Shown here in pieces: positions 1 through 6,187 of a DNA stretch of 7,152 nucleotides (the stretch's first letter is position 1; every line of letters begins with the position of its first letter). The notes under the pieces are model-generated. The model was given only the letters and a program-made list of their open reading frames with translations, was not told the DNA's origin and did not search any database. The stretch covers positions 1-7,152 of the forward strand of contig JBHHWI010000133.1 of the NCBI GenBank assembly GCA_046756445.1. Reading direction: 5' to 3'. The stretch is from JACZWL01 sp046756445. Its GTDB lineage: Bacteria; Pseudomonadota; Gammaproteobacteria; Steroidobacterales; Woeseiaceae. The position numbers were made by a program, and so were the translations under genes.

Positions 1-1
1 G

Positions 2-1168
2 AGCCCTGTTGAATTCGAGCGGGAGACGCTGAGGCTCTGGGAACAGGTAAAGCCACTGTACGACGAGCTGCACTGCCATGTTCGTGCGAAGCTTGCCGAT
101 TACTACGGCGAGGACAAGGTGCCTCTCGATGCGCCCATTCCGGCACATGTTCTGGGAAACATGTGGGCTCAGACCTGGGGCTTTCTTTACGATCTTCTCG
201 AGCCTTACGAGAGTGTTGCGGACCTCGACGTCGATGGCGCGCTGGCAGAACAGGAATATACGCCCGTCCAGATGGTCGAATCAGCCGAACGGTTTTACGT
301 GTCCCTCGGCCTTCCGGAGTTGCCGGACACGTTCTGGGCGCGATCGATGTTTTCGAAGCCGGCTGATCGCGAAGTCGTCTGTCATGCAAGCGCCTGGGGC
401 CTCGACGGCGGAAATGATCTGAGAATCAAGATGTGCATCAAGCGGACTTATGACGAGCTGCGGGTCATCTATCACGAACTCGGCCACAACTATTACCAGC
501 GCGCGTACAAGGACCAGCCACCCCTGTTTCAGGGTGGTGCGCACGGCGGTTTCCACGAAGCCATCGGCGATACGGTGACCTTATCGATGACACCCGCATA
601 TCTTGCCGAAGTCGGACTGGTCTCGTCCGTGGAACAGAACGAACAGGCGGTGATCAACCGGCAGATGCAGCAGGCGCTGGACAAGATTGCATTTCTGCCG
701 TTCGGAAAAATGATCGATGAGTGGCGCTGGAGAGTTTTTTCCGGCGAGGTTCAGCCTGCGGACTACAACAAGGCGTGGTGGGAATTGCGAACCCGGTATC
801 AGGGAGTCGCCGCGCCTGTCCCGAGAAGCGACGACGACTTCGACCCCGGCGCCAGGTATCATATTCCCGGAAACGTCTCGTACACGCGCTACTTCCTCGC
901 ACACATTCTGCAATTCCAGTTCCATCGGGCACTTTGCGAGGCTGCGGGCTTCCAGGGGCCGTTGCATGAATGTTCGATTTACAACAGCGAGGAAGCCGGG
1001 GCCAGGCTCCAGGCCATGCTCGAGGCCGGCCAGAGCGAACCGTGGCCCTCGACACTCGAGAAGCTGACAGGCACACGCGAGATGGATGCAACCGCGATCA
1101 ACGATTACTTCTCGCCTCTGATGAGATGGCTCGAGGAGCAGAATCAGGCTCGAAGCTGCGGTTGGTAG
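2..1168 (+). CDS. M2 family peptidyl-dipeptidase (ACE-like zinc metallopeptidase), 5'-truncated by window edge
   Basis: This is the C-terminal 388 residues of an angiotensin-converting-enzyme type dipeptidyl carboxypeptidase, which releases C-terminal dipeptides from peptides. The frame is open from nucleotide 2, so the start, any signal peptide and an estimated 200-300 residues lie outside the window. Residues below are counted from nucleotide 2. The zinc motif HELGH is at 158-162 and the third ligand Glu is in GFHEAIGD at 186. CHASAW at 127-132 carries the substrate-binding His, and its Cys pairs with Cys145 at the same 18-residue spacing as in human ACE. The run HIPGNVSYTRY at 287-297 matches the His513, Tyr520, Arg522 and Tyr523 positions of testis ACE. 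WWELR retains the residues that bind the first chloride. The Lys511 position, which binds the substrate carboxylate, is Arg285. The gene is convergent with the minus-strand operon. An exported, peptide-scavenging role is inferred; the family assignment is very secure. Confidence 0.96.
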   Translation, partial: SPVEFERETLRLWEQVKPLYDELHCHVRAKLADYYGEDKVPLDAPIPAHVLGNMWAQTWGFLYDLLEPYESVADLDVDGALAEQEYTPVQMVESAERFYVSLGLPELPDTFWARSMFSKPADREVVCHASAWGLDGGNDLRIKMCIKRTYDELRVIYHELGHNYYQRAYKDQPPLFQGGAHGGFHEAIGDTVTLSMTPAYLAEVGLVSSVEQNEQAVINRQMQQALDKIAFLPFGKMIDEWRWRVFSGEVQPADYNKAWWELRTRYQGVAAPVPRSDDDFDPGARYHIPGNVSYTRYFLAHILQFQFHRALCEAAGFQGPLHECSIYNSEEAGARLQAMLEAGQSEPWPSTLEKLTGTREMDATAINDYFSPLMRWLEEQNQARSCGW

Positions 1169-1196
1169 TCAGGAACGATGTCGGGGCGCAGCCCGA

Positions 1197-1214
1197 GGGA
1201 TCCGTCCCCCTTTT
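1197..1214 (+). terminator. possible weak intrinsic terminator after the M2 peptidase gene
   Basis: GGGA-TCCG-TCCC forms a 4-bp stem with a 4-nt loop and is followed by CC and TTTT, beginning 28 nt after the peptidase stop codon. A second small hairpin, GGGC-GCA-GCCC, lies at 1184-1194. The stems are short and the T run is only four bases, so termination is a guess. The T run lies on the plus strand only, so this would not terminate the opposing Kazal transcript. Confidence 0.3.
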
Positions 1215-2174
1215 CTACTCTCCCAGACACTCCCCGGCGTACGCGAGTTCCTGGCCGGCGTTCTCCATGACGCAGGCGTTACTGTACGTATTGCCGTCGC
1301 GCGCGCACACCGGAGCATAATCGCGCGGACAGTTCCGGCCCTGTGAGGCGCAGATGCCTGCGTGCCGGATTCGCGCGCCGTTGCGCTCCGCCTGGCAAGC
1401 GTTTCCATAAGTCAGCTCGTCGAAACCGCATACCGGCACGAAAAGGCGCGGGCATTGCCTGACATTACACGCGCCTTCGGTAAAGGTTTTAACATCCGCC
1501 GCGTCAGCCTCGCAGGCATTGGCGAAGGTCCTGCCATCCTTGCTGCAAACAGGTACGTAGACTTCGGGGCAGTTTTTTACGTCGCAGACTCCGGTGCGCT
1601 GAACAGGCACGCGATCGACCTCGGCCTCGCACTGGTTCTTGTAGGTCCGCGCATTCATGCCGCACACCGGTTCATGCACATCCGGGCATCCGCTGGCGGT
1701 GCAGGCCCCCAGGCTCGCAATCTCGATACCAGCGCTCAGGGCAAGGCATTCGTTGTTGTAGGTATTGCCGTCGACGCCGCAAACCGGATCGACTTCGTCC
1801 GCGCACGCTTCGCTTACCTGGGCGCACATCCCCTGCGATACGACGGAAACCCCCGCTGCCTCGGCAAAGCACTCGTTGCTGTAAGTGTTGCCGTCCATGC
1901 CGCACACGGGGTCGAATTCTTCCGTGCAGGCGGCCGCATCCGCGCAAACCCCCTGCGACGTGACTTCGACGCCCGCGGCGCGGGCCATGCAGTCGTTACT
2001 GTATGTCTTGCCGTCCGCGCCACACACCGGGTCATATTGCATTGTGCAGGCCGTGTCTTCGGCCTCTTCGGCAAAGGCCGGATTGCCCGCAGCAATCAAC
2101 GACGCGGAAACCCAAAGCAAAACCTGTCTGATTGTCGTGCTGTATTTCATCGGGGCGGTTCTTGCGGGCGTCAT
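1215..2174 (-). CDS. exported protein with seven four-cysteine Kazal-type serine protease inhibitor domains
   Basis: This 319-residue protein has a signal peptide (hydrophobic VLLWVSASLIAAG at 18-30, likely cleavage after AFA at 33-35) followed almost entirely by seven Kazal-like domains. They run at 43-77, 83-117, 124-158, 163-197, 202-236, 241-275 and 282-316. Each has the core PVC-x7-[TY/TF]-x-N-x-C. Kazal domains inhibit serine proteases by offering a rigid loop to the active site; the expected location is periplasmic or extracellular. Alignment with ovomucoid third domain (CTLEYRPLCG against CTMQYDPVCG in domain 1) places P1 two residues after the first cysteine, giving Met45, Glu85, Asp126, Asp165, Glu204, Arg243 and Arg284. 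The binding-loop-supporting Asn is kept in all seven. Each domain has four cysteines, not six. The start is uncertain: GGAG abuts the first ATG with no spacer, and a second ATG at 2150 (residue 9) also gives a good signal peptide but has no clear ribosome site. The gene lies 34 nt after the methyltransferase, so it may be the last gene of that operon. Inhibitory activity is inferred. Confidence 0.93.
   Translation of the reverse strand: MTPARTAPMKYSTTIRQVLLWVSASLIAAGNPAFAEEAEDTACTMQYDPVCGADGKTYSNDCMARAAGVEVTSQGVCADAAACTEEFDPVCGMDGNTYSNECFAEAAGVSVVSQGMCAQVSEACADEVDPVCGVDGNTYNNECLALSAGIEIASLGACTASGCPDVHEPVCGMNARTYKNQCEAEVDRVPVQRTGVCDVKNCPEVYVPVCSKDGRTFANACEADAADVKTFTEGACNVRQCPRLFVPVCGFDELTYGNACQAERNGARIRHAGICASQGRNCPRDYAPVCARDGNTYSNACVMENAGQELAYAGECLGE
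1227..2048 (-). repeat. seven tandem Kazal-domain repeats at protein level (about 39-41 codons per unit)
   Basis: Units span 1944-2048, 1824-1928, 1701-1805, 1584-1688, 1467-1571, 1350-1454 and 1227-1331. All are 105 nt from first to last Cys codon, with cysteine steps of 8, 11 and 15 residues in every copy and linkers of only 4 to 6 residues. Units 1-3 share DPVCG and Thr or Ala at P2. Units 4-7 all begin Cys-Pro. This suggests two duplication lineages. The copies have clearly diverged in sequence, so this is an old array, not a recent tandem expansion. Confidence 0.9.
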
Positions 2175-2208
2175 CTCCTATAGATGGATCCGGGCCTGGC
2201 GAGTTCCT

Positions 2209-2826
2209 TCATCGCGGTATTGCGCTTCCCAAGTAATTGTAGGAAAGAACTCTCAGGCCCGGAATGTACATTCTCTCATCCCGCACAATGTCAAATCCGC
2301 CGGCGCGGATTATCGAAGGGATGTCGCGGTTCATATTGCAGCCGCCGGCAAGCTTTCTCCATGCGGTGTTGAGTCTGTCCTGCCATCGCCGAACGCCTTC
2401 ATCGGGCGCAGCACCATGTTCGCAGAACAGCAAACGACCGCCAGGCTTAATTACCCGGCGCATGCCCTGGAGGGCTGTTACGGCGTCCGGGATCGTGCAC
2501 AGCGTATATGTGACAAGAACCGTGTCTACGCTTTTCGATTCAAGCGGAATTTCCTCGCCGGGCAGCTCGATAAACTCCACGTTCAGAGGCAGCCCCTCCA
2601 GGTTTTGGGCCGCCAGCTTTCTCATGCCTTCGGATGGCTCGAGGCCCCATATCTTCCCGACTTTCCTTTGGTCGTAAAAAGGTAGATTCAGACCGCTGCC
2701 AATACCGATCTCGAGGACGTTGCCCTCGGCCAGCGGCACGATCTTCTGCCGCTGTTTGCACACCGGCTTCGTGGAACAGGCGAGATCGGTCAGGCGCGGC
2801 AATACTCGTTCTTCGTACCAGCTCAT
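2209..2826 (-). CDS. class I SAM-dependent methyltransferase, METTL7/TMT1-like
   Basis: This is a 205-residue Rossmann-fold methyltransferase. SAM-binding motif I is VLEIGIGSGLN at 37-47, an acidic ribose ligand is Glu64 in GLEPS, the post-strand-4 region is DTVLVTYTLCTIPD at 101-114, and the motif III region is RVIKPGGRLLFCEHG at 124-138. The C-terminal half has the pattern EHxAxP, WQ, WRKLAGGC, R and a late Tyr-x-Pro-Gly, which I recognise from the human METTL7A/B (TMT1) alkyl-thiol methyltransferases and their bacterial relatives. No membrane anchor is evident, unlike the human enzymes. The start overlaps the end of yibQ by four nucleotides (ATGA), with GAGG seven nucleotides upstream. The methyl acceptor is unknown: a small thiol is one possibility by family, and a lipid or quinone is another. 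The fold is secure; the substrate is not. Confidence 0.88.
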   Translation of the reverse strand: MSWYEERVLPRLTDLACSTKPVCKQRQKIVPLAEGNVLEIGIGSGLNLPFYDQRKVGKIWGLEPSEGMRKLAAQNLEGLPLNVEFIELPGEEIPLESKSVDTVLVTYTLCTIPDAVTALQGMRRVIKPGGRLLFCEHGAAPDEGVRRWQDRLNTAWRKLAGGCNMNRDIPSIIRAGGFDIVRDERMYIPGLRVLSYNYLGSAIPR

Positions 2827-3608
2827 TGCGCTGCCTCACTCAGGCTGCCTGCCACAGATGCATGCCCGAACAAAACCAACTCGCTGATACTGACGAGCTC
2901 AATATCCTGATCGGACAGCTTCGGAATTTCCCGCTCCAGCAATGCCAGTGTCGAAGGATACGGGTGGCCGATACCCACCGCTGCGCCATTTTGCCTTGCC
3001 AGTTCCTTGAGGCGGCGGAATTCTCTTTCAACGGTTTCAGGCATCCGATCGGGGTCCAGGAATACATCCCTTTTCGCCGCCGGCACTCCGGCTTCTCCGG
3101 CAAGCTCCAGAGCCACGCTTTCATGTGTAGTGTAGCTGTCAATGAATATGAGCTTGTCACGCTTGGAGATTTCTTCCATCAGCCAGCTCATATGGCCCGG
3201 GTGACGCGTCAGCAGACTGCCCCTGTGGCTGTTCACGCCGATGGCGTGCGGGACCGATTCGAGACTCTCCGAGAAGGTTTGCGCAAGCTGTTCCCTGCTC
3301 ATATCCAGCAGGATTCCACCCGGCTCCGCATGGCCCATCCCCGATATCGATTCGAGCGGCAAATGCAGCAGCACCTCCTTCCCGTTTGCGAAAGCGGCTT
3401 CGGCAAGGCTCCGGCCGCGCGGCGTCGCCGGCAGAATCGCGCAAGCCACGGGGCCCGGCAGGTTGATCGACCTCCTTCCTGCCTCCAGCTGATAGCCTAT
3501 GTCATCGATGATGATGGCGATGCGTGGAACCGGCGCGGGCAGCGTCTGTGCAGCGGCATCGGAAAAGACGACAGAGGCTCCGAAAACAAGCCAGAAACGG
3601 CCGATCAT
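2823..3608 (-). CDS. yibQ: YibQ-like divergent polysaccharide deacetylase, exported
   Basis: This 261-residue protein belongs to the divergent polysaccharide deacetylase group (YibQ/DUF610). A short signal peptide (LVFGASVVFS core, probable cut after SDAAA at 16-20) directs it to the periplasm. Family landmarks are IIIDDIG at 33-39, LHLPLE at 81-86, GVNSHRGS at 124-131, FIDSYT at 155-160, RDVFLD at 180-185 and GIGHPYPSTL at 212-221. The usual GVNNHMGS box is changed here at two positions, Asn to Ser and Met to Arg. The fold is that of carbohydrate esterase family 4, but the substrate is not established for this group; a peptidoglycan-related role is suggested by its constant linkage with envC. 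The start codon overlaps the ctpA stop (ATGA) with only a poor ribosome site, and the end overlaps the methyltransferase start (ATGA), so translational coupling on both sides is likely. Confidence 0.92.
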   Translation of the reverse strand: MIGRFWLVFGASVVFSDAAAQTLPAPVPRIAIIIDDIGYQLEAGRRSINLPGPVACAILPATPRGRSLAEAAFANGKEVLLHLPLESISGMGHAEPGGILLDMSREQLAQTFSESLESVPHAIGVNSHRGSLLTRHPGHMSWLMEEISKRDKLIFIDSYTTHESVALELAGEAGVPAAKRDVFLDPDRMPETVEREFRRLKELARQNGAAVGIGHPYPSTLALLEREIPKLSDQDIELVSISELVLFGHASVAGSLSEAAQ

Positions 3609-4831
3609 TCCACTTTGCTTTGCATCACGCTCTTGGGGATAAGCAACGTCAGCGCTTCCCTCAGCTGCGCATCCTGCTCGGAATCGGCTGCCGATCGAAA
3701 CCGGATTTCGGAAGCCATACGGGTTTCCGCCACTACGATATCCGGGGATATACCACTGCCCTGAATCGAATCGCCCGACGGTGTGTAGAATCTGGACGTC
3801 GTCAACTTTATCGCTCTGCCCTTCGAAAGCGGTATAACCGTCTGTACCATTCCCTTGCCGAACGTTGCCTCCCCGACAACCATCGCACGATGATGATCCT
3901 GCAAGGCTCCGGCGACGATCTCGGATGCAGATGCTGACCCGCTGTTGACCAGAACGACCATCCCGGCGCCATCGAGAACGTCACCGTGGTGGGCTTTCCT
4001 GGTGAATCGCGCCTCCGCCGTGCGGCCGTCCGCCGTCACGATCACGCCCCTGTTCAGGAAAAGGTCGGACACATCAACCGCTGAATCGAGAACGCCGCCG
4101 GGATTGTTCCGGAGATCCAGAATCAGGCCATCCAGCATGCCCTTTTTCCGGTCCTGCATGTCGTCTATCGCGCGGCCCAACTCCTCGGCGGTTGATTCGT
4201 TGAACTGGCTGATCCGAACGTAACCGATCGCCGGATCCAGAATTTCGTGACGAACGCTTGCAACACGAATGTTTTCCCGCAACAACTCGAAGACGATCGG
4301 CAGCTCCTCATCCTGCCTGGCTACGGTAATCGTGACGCGCGTACCTGCCTGGCCACGCATTCTCGAAACGGCCTCGGCAAGGTGATCGGCGTCGACCGGC
4401 TTGCCGTCGATGGCGACGATAATGTCGCCGCTGATAATTCCGGCCCGCTCGGCGGGCGTGTCGCCTATCGGCGCGATAACGGTAACGATGCCTTCCTGCG
4501 TGCTGACTTCGAGGCCGACGCCGGTATAACTGCCTGAAGTGCCGGCGCGTATGTCCTGATACTGCCGCACATCGAGATACTGTGAATGGCTGTCCAGATC
4601 GGAGACCATGCCGCGAATGGCGCTCTCGAGCAGAACACCGTCATCGACAGGCTCCACATAATCCTCTTTCACGCGCTGCATCACTTCGGCGAGCAGCTGC
4701 GCCTCCTCCCAGGACTGCTCCGAGGCCGCCGTTTTGCCTCGTTTCGCGAGCACGCCGCTGCCGAGGGACAGCCCGACCCCCATGGCTGTCCCGATAACGA
4801 TTACCAGAATGCTTCTGGTCTTCAGTGACAT
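3605..4831 (-). CDS. ctpA: S41 family C-terminal processing peptidase (CtpA/Prc type)
   Basis: This 408-residue periplasmic serine peptidase has an N-terminal signal or anchor segment (SILVIVIGTAMGVGLSLGSG at 7-26), an N-terminal helical part, a PDZ domain at about 102-170 beginning YTGVGL, and an S41 catalytic core. By alignment with E. coli Tsp (Ser430, Asp441, Lys455), the nucleophile is Ser301 in GSASASE, the general base is Lys326 in GEATFGKG, and Asp312 matches the third position. All are present with identical spacing, so it should be active. Such enzymes trim or degrade envelope proteins; in Pseudomonas the homologue acts on peptidoglycan hydrolases with a lipoprotein partner, which is not seen here. 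The start at 4831 was chosen because CAGGAG sits six nucleotides upstream and the signal sequence starts there. The longer in-frame extension would overlap envC. The gene follows envC after 70 nt and overlaps yibQ by four. Confidence 0.95.
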   Translation of the reverse strand: MSLKTRSILVIVIGTAMGVGLSLGSGVLAKRGKTAASEQSWEEAQLLAEVMQRVKEDYVEPVDDGVLLESAIRGMVSDLDSHSQYLDVRQYQDIRAGTSGSYTGVGLEVSTQEGIVTVIAPIGDTPAERAGIISGDIIVAIDGKPVDADHLAEAVSRMRGQAGTRVTITVARQDEELPIVFELLRENIRVASVRHEILDPAIGYVRISQFNESTAEELGRAIDDMQDRKKGMLDGLILDLRNNPGGVLDSAVDVSDLFLNRGVIVTADGRTAEARFTRKAHHGDVLDGAGMVVLVNSGSASASEIVAGALQDHHRAMVVGEATFGKGMVQTVIPLSKGRAIKLTTSRFYTPSGDSIQGSGISPDIVVAETRMASEIRFRSAADSEQDAQLREALTLLIPKSVMQSKVE

Positions 4832-4837
4832 CCGATT

Positions 4838-4841
4838 CTCC
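4838..4841 (-). promoter_or_regulatory. ribosome binding site fixing the ctpA start
   Basis: GGAG (within CAGGAG) on the minus strand lies six nucleotides before the ATG at 4831. It decides the start against the 73-codon upstream extension of the same frame. Confidence 0.8.
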
Positions 4842-4901
4842 TGCGGCGCAGCCCTCGACGGGCCAATTGACGATAGCACAGGCCGCCAGGGCTTGACATG
4901 A

Positions 4902-6077
4902 TCATCCCGATTTGGGCCGCCGCGTAACCCACAGCCTCGGGTTGATCGGTCGCGTTCCCTGACGAATCTCGAAATAAAGGCTCGCCTGCTGCTGCCCCCC
5001 ACTGTCGCCGACTGTCGCAATAACGTCGCCCGGCGCCACCCACTCGCCACTGCTCTTCAGGATTGTCTCGTTATATCCGTAAAGCGTCATGAACCCCTCG
5101 CCATGATCGACGATCACGAGCAGGCCCATGCCGGCCAGCCAGTCTGCAAAGATCACCCGGCCGTGGTATACGGCCCGCACTTCCCGCCCCCGGGGGGCCG
5201 CCAGCACCACGCCATTCCATTTCAGGCGTCCGCGTGCGCGCGGCTGGCCGAAGTCATGCATGAGCCGGCCCGCGACGGGCCAGGTCAGGCGGCCTTTCAG
5301 CCGGCTGAATGGTTCCTCCGACGTGATCGGATAGTCGGACAGGATGCTGGTCAGCTCGGTAATCAGTCTGGCGAGATCTATTTCCTGAGCTGCGAGTCGC
5401 TCGACTTCGTTTCCCTCCTGTTCAATTCTGCTGTTCAGTGCGGCAAGGAGGCCCTGTCGTTTCTCCTGCTCGCTGTTCAGCTCCACGAGCTCCGCGTACC
5501 TGGCTCTCGCGAGGCCGGCCAATCGATTTTCCTCGTCGGCGGCCCTGCCGTGCAACTCGCCCAGTTCCTCGAGGTACCGTCTTACCCTGGCGACGTTTTC
5601 ACCGCGGTACTCGCTGAGATAGCGGTAATAAACCATCATCCGGCCGGCGGTCGCCGGGTCCAGTTGATTGAGCATCAGCTTGATGCGCTCCTGATTGCCG
5701 CTCGAATATGCCGCCTTAACCTGCGCGCTGAGCTGTCTGGTTTCCTCGTCGAGCTCCGCCTGCCTCTCGTTAAGCCTGGCTTCGAACTCCGCCTTTTTTC
5801 GCTCGCTGAACTGCTTTTGCCTCTCGATCTCCTTCAGGCGAACGCGCTTTTCCGATATTTGTACTTCCGCTTTCTGCAGCTCGCCCGTAATCCGGTCCCT
5901 GTCTGCAGCCCGCCTGTCCATGCTTTTCTTGAGCTCGGATATCTTCTCCCTCACCGTCTCGAGTTCACGCTCTTTGACCTTGGCGAGCTCCTCTCCGGTT
6001 TCCTGCCCCGGGGCGTGCGCGCCTGGCGCGAGAATACCCAGAAGCAGGGCCGCGAAGAACAATGGCCGGGCTCTCAT
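4902..6077 (-). CDS. envC: murein hydrolase activator EnvC (coiled coil plus degenerate LytM domain)
   Basis: This 391-residue exported protein has a signal peptide (hydrophobic LFFAALLLGILAPGA at 6-20), a long charged coiled coil at about 26-245, and a LytM/peptidase M23 fold at about 262-385. EnvC is recruited to the division septum and switches on the periplasmic amidases AmiA and AmiB. The sequence shows the degenerate form. The first zinc-ligand region reads KWNGVVLAAPRG, with no His or Asp. The YxH motif is YGYN at 333-336, and HxH is SLYFE at 366-370. No zinc site is possible, so it should act as an activator and not a hydrolase. The segment near 244-260 between the coil and LytM corresponds to the regulatory helix region known in EnvC. 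It is the first gene of the minus-strand operon. No strong ribosome site is seen; an in-frame stop at 6104-6102 and the lack of another ATG fix the start at 6077. Confidence 0.94.
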   Translation of the reverse strand: MRARPLFFAALLLGILAPGAHAPGQETGEELAKVKERELETVREKISELKKSMDRRAADRDRITGELQKAEVQISEKRVRLKEIERQKQFSERKKAEFEARLNERQAELDEETRQLSAQVKAAYSSGNQERIKLMLNQLDPATAGRMMVYYRYLSEYRGENVARVRRYLEELGELHGRAADEENRLAGLARARYAELVELNSEQEKRQGLLAALNSRIEQEGNEVERLAAQEIDLARLITELTSILSDYPITSEEPFSRLKGRLTWPVAGRLMHDFGQPRARGRLKWNGVVLAAPRGREVRAVYHGRVIFADWLAGMGLLVIVDHGEGFMTLYGYNETILKSSGEWVAPGDVIATVGDSGGQQQASLYFEIRQGTRPINPRLWVTRRPKSG

Positions 6078-6124
6078 GGCCGGGAGTCTACCCTGAATGT
6101 TTCATCAGTTGCTGCGAAAGATCG

Positions 6125-6130
6125 ATTATA
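6125..6130 (-). promoter_or_regulatory. -10 element (TATAAT) directed toward envC, from the shared palindrome
   Basis: Read on the minus strand, positions 6130 to 6125 are TATAAT, a perfect sigma-70 type -10 hexamer. Transcription would start near 6118 and leave about 40 nt of leader before envC. No good -35 hexamer is found at 16-18 nt spacing. The hexamer overlaps the plus-strand -10 within the palindrome ATTATAAT. Confidence 0.5.
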
Positions 6131-6132
6131 AT
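6127..6132 (+). promoter_or_regulatory. -10 element (TATAAT) directed toward the rhodanese and secB genes
   Basis: This is a perfect TATAAT on the plus strand in the 110-nt envC/rhodanese intergenic region. The -35 position at 17-nt spacing is ATCAGT, which is poor, and no extended -10 TG is present. Transcription would begin near 6139, about 50 nt before the rhodanese ATG at 6188. This argues against the upstream in-frame ATGs at 6062 and 6131. Confidence 0.55.
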
Positions 6133-6187
6133 GGCTGGCCTTTGCCCCACCTGGATCGGCTCAAATCGATTTCCCCTTGATTCGCCA

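Noticed and set aside
1362..2685. Two long plus-strand frames opposite the Kazal gene
   Set aside because: Their repeated character comes from the complement of the Kazal repeats. The Kazal frame has a signal peptide and invariant cysteine spacing, so it is the real one.
2634..3764. 376-codon plus-strand open frame across yibQ and the methyltransferase start
   Set aside because: It runs through two conserved genes on the other strand, and its translation shows no recognisable domain and is rich in Arg, His and Gln, as expected of a shadow frame.
4893..4898. TTGACA on the plus strand between envC and ctpA
   Set aside because: It points the wrong way for these minus-strand genes and has no partner -10 leading to a plus-strand gene.
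4832..5050. 73-codon N-terminal extension of the ctpA frame
   Set aside because: It overlaps the end of envC, has no conserved content, and the internal ATG at 4831 has a good ribosome site and begins a signal sequence.
5103..6131. 342-codon plus-strand open frame opposite envC
   Set aside because: It is antisense to a clearly conserved EnvC, with a composition typical of the complement of a charged coiled coil. No family signature or ribosome site is visible.
6062..6187. Upstream in-frame ATGs (6062 and 6131) for the rhodanese gene
   Set aside because: The first overlaps the envC start, and the second lies in the TATAAT element. The ATG at 6188 gives the expected YibN-like N-terminus.
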